From JAIOSM01 sp964593725 (GTDB lineage: Bacteria; Desulfobacterota; Desulfobacteria; Desulfobacterales; Desulfobacteraceae), in assembly GCA_964593725.1 (NCBI GenBank), contig CAZQJS010000009.1, positions 18,439 through 82,438 of the forward strand: a stretch of DNA of 64,000 nucleotides. Reading direction: 5' to 3'. The translations under genes were made by a program, and so were the position numbers. The notes beneath the pieces are model-generated. The model had not been told where the DNA came from. It searched no databases and saw nothing but the letters and a program-made list of their open reading frames with translations. Shown piece by piece: positions 1 to 7,506 of this stretch (position 1 is the stretch's first letter; each line of letters opens with the position of its first letter).

Positions 1-717
1 TTGAACAAGAAATTATCTGATAAAATGAAATTAACCGTTAAACCGGAAGCAAATAAACAACCAGTCATTGATTTTTTATTAAATTGTAATCTGGAAGGGG
101 TTGGTACAGGACGACTGCAGTGGATAAATGAAACTGATGATTTTTCTCCTGTAAGACTTGCTGAACTTATTAATCAGGATGCTGATGCGCTTATCAACAG
201 CAGCTGGAGTATTACACCAACCGTTGCAAACGCATTTGTTAAACTTCCTGCATCAAAAGTGTTGGAACTTCAGGAATTAGAACTCCCGGATATCGTGGAA
301 ATAGAATTAAATGTAGCACATGAGGGTAACCCAAAATACAAACTACTGAATTACCTTTCAACCGGGCAGCAGTGTACTGCCATACTGCATCTGTTATTAT
401 TACAAAACAAAGATCCTCTGATTATGGATCAACCTGAAGACAACCTTGATAACGCATTTATTGCTGATAGGATTGTAGCGGAACTACGCACAGCAAAAAT
501 TAATCGACAGTTTATATTTGCCACCCATAATGCTAATATTCCGGTATTTGGCGATGCCGAGTGGATAGGAATATTTAAATCATCCGAAGGACAAGCATAT
601 ATGCCAAAAGAATGTCAAGGTGCTATTGATGTGGCAGCGGTACGGGAAATGGCGGCAAATATTCTTGAAGGAGGCCGTACGGCATTTAACCAACGCAAGC
701 AGAAGTATGGGTATTAA
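1..717 (+). CDS. C-terminal part of an SMC/ABC-like AAA ATPase (TrlF-like), cut by window edge
   Basis: The reading frame is open from base 1, so the N-terminal part, including Walker A, lies outside the window; the TTG at base 1 need not be the start. The visible 238 residues hold an ABC-type signature (LSTGQQ, about residues 119-124), a Walker B strand (PLIMDQPEDNLD, about 139-150) and an H-loop (ATHN, about 174-177). That is the second half of an SMC/RecN-like ATPase head. The ending EGGRTAF...KYGY resembles the TrlF-type AAA proteins that often carry an N-terminal PHP nuclease domain, but that domain cannot be seen here. The next gene, 15 bases downstream, is an AlbA_2 ATP-binding protein. 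The pairing suggests an accessory or defence function, which is inference. Confidence 0.75.
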   Translation: MNKKLSDKMKLTVKPEANKQPVIDFLLNCNLEGVGTGRLQWINETDDFSPVRLAELINQDADALINSSWSITPTVANAFVKLPASKVLELQELELPDIVEIELNVAHEGNPKYKLLNYLSTGQQCTAILHLLLLQNKDPLIMDQPEDNLDNAFIADRIVAELRTAKINRQFIFATHNANIPVFGDAEWIGIFKSSEGQAYMPKECQGAIDVAAVREMAANILEGGRTAFNQRKQKYGY

Positions 718-732
718 TTCAGGGGGTTTATA

Positions 733-1956
733 ATGCTTAAAACAGAGTTATTAGAGATTATTGCCAATGGAGAGAGCTCAGGCGTTGAATTCAAACGGGA
801 TGATATATGGCCGGAACAACTGGCCAGAGAAATTGTGGCTCTGGTAAATTTTCAGGGTGGAAAAATTTTGCTCGGAGTTGAAGATGACGGTTCAATTCCC
901 GGAATCCAGAAAAAAAATCTAGAAGAATGGGTAATGAATGTAATCTCAGAAAAAATTCATCCTGCAATTCTTCCTTTTTATGAAGAGATTAAGTTAGATA
1001 AAGATAAAGTAGTTGCAGTTTTAACATTCCCGCAGGGTATTTCAAAACCTTATGTCAGACGTCACAACAAGCCTGAAGAAATTTTCATAAGAGTAGGTTC
1101 TACTTCCCGTCTGGCTACTCGAGAGCAACAAATGCGTCTGTTTGAAATAGGTGGAATGCTGCATACTGAATTGTTGCCTGTCCCACGCACTTCATTTGCT
1201 GACCTGGATTTAACCCGTATTGAAAATTTTCTTAAAGATATTATCAACGATCCTCAACCGCCTCAATCCATTACAGAATGGCAGGAGAGAGTTGCCAATC
1301 TGGGGTTTCTGATCGAACCGTCAGGGATGTGCACCATAGCCGGTATTGTGTTATTTGGTAAACAACCACGACAATTTTTAAAACAGGGTGGACTTAGGAT
1401 TTTTGCCTTTGATAGTTCCGAAAAAGAATATAAAGCTGAACTGGATACAATTCTGGATGCTCCCTTAGTTGGGAGATGGGATATTTCAAATGGCAACAAA
1501 CAGTTGATAGATGAAGGATTGGTGGAAAAAGCCCTTAAAACAATAATTCCATTTATTTCTGAAGAGTCAAATGAAATTACAGAAAACCTTTGCCGGGAAA
1601 AAACATATTTATACCCGATTGAGGCAATAAGAGAAGTCCTTATCAATGCGTTGGTACACAGAGACTGGACCCGGTTCGTAGATATTGAAATGAGTATTTA
1701 TTCCGATAGATTTGAAGTTATCAGTCCGGGATGCCTGCAGAATTCAATGACTGTTGAAAAGATGAAAGCGGGGCAAAGGTATACCCGCAATACAATTATT
1801 ATGGAAGTGATGCGTGATTATGGGTATGTGGATTTCAGGGGAATGGGTATTCGTACAAAAGTTATTCCCAAAATGCGTGAATATAATAACACAGAACCGA
1901 TTATTGAGGCCACGGAAGATTATATAAAATTTATATTACCTCAAAAAAGAGATTAA
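733..1956 (+). CDS. AlbA_2/Schlafen-type ATP-binding protein
   Basis: This 407-residue protein begins with an AlbA_2 (divergent AAA_4/Schlafen-type) domain, about residues 8-130, with the typical start 'ESSGVEFKRDD' and 'ALVNFQGGKILLGVEDDG'. The C-terminal half carries an HATPase_c_4/RecG-like segment near residues 295-320 ('EAIREVLINALVHRDW'), followed by 'SDRFEVISPGCL'. Proteins of this build are annotated as putative transcriptional regulators or RecG-like ATPases; the exact role is unknown. A GGGGG run lies upstream of the ATG. The gene follows the AAA ATPase with no room for a promoter, so the two probably form an operon. Similar pairs occur in phage-defence islands, but nothing here proves defence. 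Confidence 0.8.
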   Translation: MLKTELLEIIANGESSGVEFKRDDIWPEQLAREIVALVNFQGGKILLGVEDDGSIPGIQKKNLEEWVMNVISEKIHPAILPFYEEIKLDKDKVVAVLTFPQGISKPYVRRHNKPEEIFIRVGSTSRLATREQQMRLFEIGGMLHTELLPVPRTSFADLDLTRIENFLKDIINDPQPPQSITEWQERVANLGFLIEPSGMCTIAGIVLFGKQPRQFLKQGGLRIFAFDSSEKEYKAELDTILDAPLVGRWDISNGNKQLIDEGLVEKALKTIIPFISEESNEITENLCREKTYLYPIEAIREVLINALVHRDWTRFVDIEMSIYSDRFEVISPGCLQNSMTVEKMKAGQRYTRNTIIMEVMRDYGYVDFRGMGIRTKVIPKMREYNNTEPIIEATEDYIKFILPQKRD

Positions 1957-2006
1957 AATGAACACCATTGAAAATGCTCTGTAGGATCACCTCTGTGGAA
2001 GGCAGA

Positions 2007-2052
2007 AGGATGAATGAAGTCCGGGAAGATTCCGCTTCTTATGGTTCATCCT
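2007..2052. other. Imperfect hairpin in the 1957-2134 intergenic gap
   Basis: AGGATGAA (2007-2014) pairs exactly with TTCATCCT (2045-2052), and inside it GAAG and CTTC plus GGGAA and TTCC can also pair. There is no T-run after it, so it is not an obvious terminator. It lies between the ATPase pair and the secreted-protein genes. It could be an RNA structure or a remnant of an element; I recognise no family. Confidence 0.35.
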
Positions 2053-2134
2053 TGTGCTGTCAATATGTCCATGGTGAAAACTCTAAGGGGTAGTGGTTTG
2101 TTGGGCCAACGTGACAATGGTTAAGGAGGAAGAT

Positions 2135-2854
2135 ATGAAACAAGGAGCTTTGATTTTAACCATATTATCAGTTCTGTTTTTATTTTATATGCCTGCCCTG
2201 GCAGAGGACTCTTTTTTTTCAGATTTTGACAGGGAAATACCCAATAAACCTGCAAAGGAATTTTCCTCATTTGTGGGCAGATGGCACATTGATAAAGATA
2301 AAAATAATTCTGTATACGCAGTTGACGGCCGGAAATGGGAGCAGGGCCTCATGTCCGAAGGAGTGGTCAGCAAAGCCAGAGGTCTGTATGGAGAGCGGTA
2401 TGCTGAATTCCTTGATAATCTGGAAGCATATAAGTATTTTCCCCTGACAATATTTAATAATGTGGATAATTTTTCCATGGGCACGCTTTCTGTCAGGTTT
2501 AAGGGGGTCAGCGGAAGGATTGATCAGGCAGCAGGTATTGCATTTAATATTAAACAAAACGGAGATTATCTGGTTGTCAGAGCCAATCCCCTGGAGAATA
2601 ATCTTGTTTTGTTCAGAATGAAAAGGGGAAAAAGGCGCTCTGTGCAGTGGATAAGAAATGTGAAAACTCCCTCAAAAGTCTGGCATACACTCAAAGTTGA
2701 ACTAAAAGGCAACAGGATAAAAGGGTTTGTTAATGATAAATTATATCTTGATTTTAACTTTAAGGGCAGAATAACAGGAAAGGTTGGTCTATGGTCCAAG
2801 GCTGACAGCTATGTTTTTTTTGATGATTTTCAGGTCCAATACAAAAACAAATAA
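2135..2854 (+). CDS. Secreted LamG-like (DUF1080-type) protein
   Basis: The start at 2135 is chosen because AAGGAGGA lies just upstream and the protein then begins with a clear signal peptide (MKQGALILTILSVLFLF...PALA-ED). The mature part is about 215 residues. Its C-terminal half has the pattern of a concanavalin A/LamG-like jelly roll of the DUF1080 kind: 'WHTLKVELKGNRIKGFVNDKLYLDF' then 'GKVGLWSKADSYVFFDDFQV'. Such domains bind sugars or proteins or are purely structural; no catalytic residues are evident. The same fold type appears twice in the lipoprotein at 15566-17527, at the other end of the radical SAM block, which suggests that both ends of the block belong together. Function unknown. 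Confidence 0.75.
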   Translation: MKQGALILTILSVLFLFYMPALAEDSFFSDFDREIPNKPAKEFSSFVGRWHIDKDKNNSVYAVDGRKWEQGLMSEGVVSKARGLYGERYAEFLDNLEAYKYFPLTIFNNVDNFSMGTLSVRFKGVSGRIDQAAGIAFNIKQNGDYLVVRANPLENNLVLFRMKRGKRRSVQWIRNVKTPSKVWHTLKVELKGNRIKGFVNDKLYLDFNFKGRITGKVGLWSKADSYVFFDDFQVQYKNK

Positions 2855-2959
2855 CACTTTGAACCTTTTAATGATTTTGCACACTTAAGAGATATGAACA
2901 CCAGGTTAAGGTTAATGGCTGAAAAATCAGGATTTCACTCTTTGAGTAACGGAGGTATC

Positions 2960-4747
2960 ATGCATAATTTATTAAAATGTTTTTTTATTTTTTTCTGTGC
3001 TGCTTTATTGAGCTCGAATGTGTATGCAGGAGTGAAAAAACCAGGCCTTACCCAGGGTAAAATATCTAAAACCCAAGTTTTGAATAAAAAGCCAGGCATA
3101 AAGCCGCAGCAGCATATAAAAACAGCACCTGAATCCAGGAATCTGCAAAAACCATTTGCAGAAAATATAAACTTATTAAAAATCCGTGGTATTGTTTTAA
3201 AAAAGGGGATTATCCATGTAATAATTTCAGCTGAAAAAAGAATGTTACCAAAGGATTATGCAGGAATCTTCTTAAAAGTTTCAATACCGGACCGGAAAAT
3301 ATTTAAAACCTGGCCTTTAAATTTTGTGGACCAGAGACATACTCTATTGTCTTTACACAACTCTGTCACATTTAATACACAACTCAGACTTATGAAAGCT
3401 GCAAGGGTGACTGCCACCCTGTCAAAGGGTGCATGGAAAAATTCGTACAGGGCAGGGTTATCCTTACCAAAATCCGTTGCACCGGCAAAGCCTGCCATGC
3501 GTGTTAAAGGAAAACAGGCAAAGGCACATCCGGGACATATGCCCCGGGCATATGCAAAGGGACCTGAAATACCACCCATAACCGTGCTTGAACCAAATAA
3601 TAATGCTTTGGTTGCCTGGGGCAGTACCGCCCGGATCAGGTGGACCATGCCCCGGGGAGAGGATGCCGGCCAATGCGGCAATTCCGTTGACATATATGCT
3701 TCCAGAACAGGCGGCACTAATCGTATCCTGCTTGGGCACAGCACTGCAAGGCCAGGTGAAAACAGCTGGACATGGTATGTTGACCCTGAAAATATATCTA
3801 CAGGAAGATTTAAAATTTTAATTGTATCTGACACAGGATGCACTGTTTTTGGAACACCTTTTATAATAGAAGGGTGTGACTATTCAGTTGACTCTGTAAG
3901 TTTCAGAAACGGCAATCCCCTTGCAAGGGGTATCGACGCAGGGGAAAGCAGTGTTGTTTCAGGGGTATTCCGGGTACGTGTGCTGTGGAACAAGATAGCA
4001 CTTCCATCAACATTTTCACCCGGCACTGCCTGGGGCAATACAATGAATGTCAGAAGCAAACTTACAGGCCAGGTTATCACAAAACCCGCATCGGGCGTTA
4101 ATTTTGATTACACAAGTGCCAGATCATCAGGAGGCATAACCACAAACCATGTAATTTATGTTGATCTACCCTTTGAATTTGCCCGGGATGATATTGCCCA
4201 TATGATGACATCAACCCGTAATATTCCATTGGAATTCAGTTTTGTACCCACAGGTGCAAGCGTGGACACCCATGCCAGCAATAATAAACTTGATGCTGAA
4301 ATGAAAGTTCTGCATGCAAAGGTGGTTGACCTGCAGATTCTGTTCTATGTTGATGATTTCACCCTTGAAAGGGATACCCACCTGCCCGGAACAGCACCCA
4401 TATATCATTATCACTTTATCCAGAACAGAATCAGGGTGCGCAATGCTGCAACCACTGTCATGGGAAGGGCTCCGGCTGATTTACACAATGTGCCTGTTGC
4501 ATGGTATATTGAATGGCAGCACCATGGCAGGGTAAGCCCTTTACCCATTGCCCAGGGGCGCTTTCTGTATTCGACTGTGCCGGCGGAATGGACAGATATA
4601 ATGCATCTTTCAGGAAGTTTTTCCACTGTTATCAATGATCCGGACCGGGTATACCGGCTCCGCATGGTGATTGATCCGGACAATGAATATCTTGATGCCA
4701 ACCGCAGTGATAATCATCAATCCAACACATTTGGCAATCCCGATTGA
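2960..4747 (+). CDS. Large secreted beta-rich protein of unknown function
   Basis: The start at 2960 follows GGAGGT and opens a signal peptide (MHNLLKCFFIFFCAALLSSNVYA-G); an upstream in-frame ATG at 2894 lacks this logic. The roughly 595-residue protein has a basic, low-complexity stretch after the signal peptide. A segment near residues 205-310 follows ('ITVLEPNNNALVAWGSTARI' ... 'GRFKILIVSDTGC'), resembling the small Ig-like Ser-Thr-rich/Kre9-type domain found in many exported bacterial proteins. Further C-terminal beta-rich sequence ends in 'YRLRMVIDPDNEYLDANRSDN', reminiscent of CARDB-type adhesion modules. It probably acts in the periplasm or at the cell surface. It lies between two other exported proteins just upstream of the radical SAM genes. 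Confidence 0.65.
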   Translation: MHNLLKCFFIFFCAALLSSNVYAGVKKPGLTQGKISKTQVLNKKPGIKPQQHIKTAPESRNLQKPFAENINLLKIRGIVLKKGIIHVIISAEKRMLPKDYAGIFLKVSIPDRKIFKTWPLNFVDQRHTLLSLHNSVTFNTQLRLMKAARVTATLSKGAWKNSYRAGLSLPKSVAPAKPAMRVKGKQAKAHPGHMPRAYAKGPEIPPITVLEPNNNALVAWGSTARIRWTMPRGEDAGQCGNSVDIYASRTGGTNRILLGHSTARPGENSWTWYVDPENISTGRFKILIVSDTGCTVFGTPFIIEGCDYSVDSVSFRNGNPLARGIDAGESSVVSGVFRVRVLWNKIALPSTFSPGTAWGNTMNVRSKLTGQVITKPASGVNFDYTSARSSGGITTNHVIYVDLPFEFARDDIAHMMTSTRNIPLEFSFVPTGASVDTHASNNKLDAEMKVLHAKVVDLQILFYVDDFTLERDTHLPGTAPIYHYHFIQNRIRVRNAATTVMGRAPADLHNVPVAWYIEWQHHGRVSPLPIAQGRFLYSTVPAEWTDIMHLSGSFSTVINDPDRVYRLRMVIDPDNEYLDANRSDNHQSNTFGNPD

Positions 4748-4878
4748 TTGAGAGGCTGTTTAACCGGTGCTTTTGGATGTTTAACCAGGGTCAGAGATGG
4801 AAATAATGATATTTTTTGACTAATATCCATAGTTTCTGATATCATGGGGAAATTTTAACAATAACCGGAGGTGATCAA

Positions 4879-5307
4879 ATGAAGAGCGTTAAAACACTTG
4901 TGGTAACCAGCATTATTATTTTTGCAATCTGTCTGTCCTGTAATGCCATGGCAGGCCAGGGAAAAACCAGCAAGGCCTTGAAGGTGGTAAAAGCATGGAT
5001 AACACTGGTGGATAACGGAGAATATGGTACAAGCTGGGACAAAGCAGCCCTTTATTTTAAAAAATCAATAAAAAAAGATAAATGGGAGAAGATGCTCACA
5101 TCTGCCAGAAAACCTCTTGGTAAGGTGAATACAAGAAAGCTTCAGTCAAAAACATACAAAACATTTTTACCGGATGCTCCCAAGGGAGAGTATGTGGTTA
5201 TTCTGTTTGAAACATCATTTAAAAATAAAGAATCAAAAAAAGAAGTTATTACTGCCATGCTGGATAAAGACGGTCAATGGCGGGTTGCTGGTTATTATAT
5301 TAAATAG
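4879..5307 (+). CDS. Exported DUF4019-family protein
   Basis: This 142-residue protein has an N-terminal signal peptide (MKSVKTLVVTSIIIFAICLSCNAMA-G). The mature domain, 'KAWITLVDNGEYGTSWDKAA..YFK' to 'DKDGQWRVAGYYIK', matches the DUF4019 pattern as I know it: a small cystatin/NTF2-like periplasmic fold of unknown function. GGAGGTG lies upstream of the ATG. An alternative reading as a lipoprotein (LSCNA) is possible, but the residue before the Cys is Ser rather than Gly or Ala. It is the last exported protein before the modification genes. Confidence 0.7.
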   Translation: MKSVKTLVVTSIIIFAICLSCNAMAGQGKTSKALKVVKAWITLVDNGEYGTSWDKAALYFKKSIKKDKWEKMLTSARKPLGKVNTRKLQSKTYKTFLPDAPKGEYVVILFETSFKNKESKKEVITAMLDKDGQWRVAGYYIK

Positions 5308-5363
5308 CTGATCATAAAAGGGCAATACCCCGGGGTCAGAAATCAGTGTAAAGAAATATGTAA

Positions 5364-5807
5364 ATGATTTTTCAGAAAACAGGAATTGATAGTAAAAGCC
5401 GCCGTAATTTTTTTTTACGGTTTGCATATGAGGTTATCCATCTGGCAGAAGAGGTTTCAGGAAACCATAAGTTAAACACAGGGGACCTTGAAAAATTACC
5501 AGATCATATTATCAGAACCATTACACCAGTTTTTAACCCTGCCCATAAAATAATCATTGAAAACGGGCTGTTCACAGCAGAAGTTATTAAAACAAAAAAT
5601 GTATATACCTGTCCGGTGGACCGGGAATCAGCATATGTTCTATCCCTGTTCACCGGCAAATACACCATGGAAGAGATAGGAGCAATGCACGATAAAGAGT
5701 TCTGCCAGAAAAATGATGGTTTTAAAATTGCAGGAAAACTGTTTCTGAAATTATCTAAACAATTTATCTGCCACCCTCTTGAACCCCTTTCCAATACAGA
5801 TGAGTAA
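5364..5807 (+). CDS. Small PqqD/RRE-like protein, candidate peptide-recognition partner
   Basis: This 147-residue protein has no signal peptide. Its C-terminal half ('ENGLFTAEVIKTKNVYTCPVDRESAYVLSLFTGKYTMEEIG' split over residues 66-110, then 'LFLKLSKQFICHPLEPL') has the strand-strand-three-helix rhythm of PqqD-type RiPP recognition elements, although the match is weak. The stop codon overlaps the start of the next radical SAM gene (ATGAGTAA at 5800-5807), so the two are translationally coupled. That supports a partner or targeting role, which is inference from context. It could instead be an unrelated small cytoplasmic protein. Confidence 0.55.
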   Translation: MIFQKTGIDSKSRRNFFLRFAYEVIHLAEEVSGNHKLNTGDLEKLPDHIIRTITPVFNPAHKIIIENGLFTAEVIKTKNVYTCPVDRESAYVLSLFTGKYTMEEIGAMHDKEFCQKNDGFKIAGKLFLKLSKQFICHPLEPLSNTDE

Positions 5808-7212
5808 TGCAGTAAACCCTGATATTTATTACCTTAAGACAGGGAATAATGATTATTTGATTGTTTCACCCCTGCAGCAAATTTCTGCCTGTATTAATTC
5901 TTCTGCTTTTCAACAGATAAAAGCAGTTCTGAACAACAAAAAATCAATAAACTTAACAAATAATCTTGATGCATTGCTCCATGACCTTCACTCCTTTAAA
6001 GGATATGATCCTTTTTTTAAAAACCGGGAAATTGACCCTCTGTTCCTGGGATTAATACCCACGGAAGGGTGTAATCTTAAGTGCCGCTATTGTCATTTTA
6101 ACACCAGTGGCCTGCCTGAACAGATGGATATTAAAACTGCTTTTTCTTTAGTTGACTGGATGATCAAAACAGTAAAGAACAGAAATAAGGATACTCTTAA
6201 AATCCATTTTTTCGGAGGAGAACCCTTAACAGCCATGGATTTTGTAAGCAATGTAATTCACTATGCCAGGGCTGAAGCAGCCAGGGCAAATCTTGCAACA
6301 TGGTTTGAAGTTACAACAAACGGTGTTATTTCTCCCAGGACAGCTATATTTATCGGAACATATTTTGATGCTGTTGTCCTCTCCTTTGACGGATTTAAAA
6401 AATACCATGATAAATACAGGGTGAATAATAATGGAAAAGGCAGTTTTGATCTTGTGTCAGCAACAGCAAACATCTTAAAAGAACTTCCTGTAAAATTATG
6501 TTTCAGAATTTGTGTTACCAGTAAATCGGTTGAAGAACTTGAGCAGATCACCTGCTGGTTCTGCAAAAATTTCAGACCATGTGTTATTGACTATGAGCCC
6601 CTGAAAACGCCGCCGGAAAAAATCGTAATTACAGATAAGACAACTGCTGCAGATTCATTTTCTCCTCCATCTCCGTTTTTATTTGCACAAAATTATTTAA
6701 AGGCGCAAAAAGCTGCAGCGCACTTTGGTGTTGAAGCTGTGTATTCCGCAGTAACCGGGGCAGAGATCAGGAACAGTTTCTGCCCTGTTGGACAGGACAC
6801 AGTGATTGTTTTTCCGGACGGGCGTATCAGCAGCTGTTATCTGCCCCTTAATCAACTCACTCCCCACGGAGTTGATTTTAATATAGGTGTTGTTGAAAAC
6901 AGGAAAACCATTGTTATTGATGATGAGAAATTAATGGCATTAAGGAGTATCAATAAAGAAAAAACAAGATGCTCAAAGTGTTTCTGTAAATATTCATGTG
7001 CCGGGGGATGCCATGCTGACAATACATTACCGGGCTGCTCTGACTCTTATACTGATTTTTGCATACAGACGCGGATAATAAGTGCTTTTAACATTCTTAA
7101 AAGCCTTGGATTGAATAAAAAAGCAGAAAAGTTTATTAATAACAGACAAGATCAAAAAAGGGTTGCCAGGGCATCTTCTGATCAGCTCATTGCAGACCTG
7201 TCCGGGAATTAA
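5800..7212 (+). CDS. Radical SAM/SPASM protein (RS1)
   Basis: I chose ATG 5800, which overlaps the previous stop; a TTG at 5779 is the longer alternative. The 470-residue protein has an N-terminal extension of about 80 residues that could itself be recognition-like. The radical SAM CxxxCxxC is at C91, C95 and C98 (EGCNLKCRYCHF), followed by GGEP ('FFGGEPLTAMDF') and 'LSFDGFKKYHDKYR'. A C-terminal SPASM region carries auxiliary-cluster cysteines: 'FCPVGQDTVIVFPDGRISSC', 'RCSKCFCKYSCAGGCHADN' and 'CSDSYTDFC'. SPASM enzymes of this build install thioether, C-C or similar crosslinks in peptides or mature active-site residues. The substrate is unknown; the small PqqD-like genes on both sides suggest a peptide or protein substrate. 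Confidence 0.88.
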   Translation: MSNAVNPDIYYLKTGNNDYLIVSPLQQISACINSSAFQQIKAVLNNKKSINLTNNLDALLHDLHSFKGYDPFFKNREIDPLFLGLIPTEGCNLKCRYCHFNTSGLPEQMDIKTAFSLVDWMIKTVKNRNKDTLKIHFFGGEPLTAMDFVSNVIHYARAEAARANLATWFEVTTNGVISPRTAIFIGTYFDAVVLSFDGFKKYHDKYRVNNNGKGSFDLVSATANILKELPVKLCFRICVTSKSVEELEQITCWFCKNFRPCVIDYEPLKTPPEKIVITDKTTAADSFSPPSPFLFAQNYLKAQKAAAHFGVEAVYSAVTGAEIRNSFCPVGQDTVIVFPDGRISSCYLPLNQLTPHGVDFNIGVVENRKTIVIDDEKLMALRSINKEKTRCSKCFCKYSCAGGCHADNTLPGCSDSYTDFCIQTRIISAFNILKSLGLNKKAEKFINNRQDQKRVARASSDQLIADLSGN

Positions 7213-7216
7213 TACC

Positions 7217-7498
7217 ATGGGTGGCAATAAAGATATATTATTAAAATTTTCTCCTGATATTATCTGGTGCGTTGAGCAGGATCATGTACTGGTAATTGAC
7301 AAAGCATTGAAATCAGCAGCCAGGATCAGATATCCAGGAGCGTGTGTCTGGGATCTGTTATGCCAGGGGCATGGGCATGGGAAAATAATCTCATCCATTG
7401 CAATTGTTTTTAAAAAAGATATCACCTGGGCAGAAAAACTGTTTAGTGCCTGTATTAACAGCTGGGTTCAAGCCGGCTATATAATAAGGATACAATAG
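7217..7498 (+). CDS. PqqD-like RRE protein
   Basis: The 93-residue product starts at ATG 7217, four bases after the RS1 stop. The pattern 'DIIWCVEQDHVLVIDKAL' - 'RYPGACVWDLL' - 'GKIISSIAIVFKKD' - 'LFSACINSWVQAGYIIRI' is the classical PqqD arrangement: a beta hairpin, a WDLL helix, a helix equivalent to 'IVEELA', then a long helix ending in G-Y/L-I. PqqD-type domains bind the leader or recognition part of a substrate peptide and present it to a radical SAM enzyme. Being wedged between RS1 and RS2 makes it a likely shared adaptor. Family assignment is by pattern only. Confidence 0.72.
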   Translation: MGGNKDILLKFSPDIIWCVEQDHVLVIDKALKSAARIRYPGACVWDLLCQGHGHGKIISSIAIVFKKDITWAEKLFSACINSWVQAGYIIRIQ

Positions 7499-7506
7499 TT
7501 TCTTCC

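Noticed and set aside
1957..2134. Group II intron domain V remnant
   Set aside because: A hairpin is present but the conserved AGC/GAAA domain V features are missing.
3256..3843. 195-codon minus-strand frame inside the 2960-4747 gene
   Set aside because: The plus-strand gene has signal peptide and domains; this is a shadow frame.
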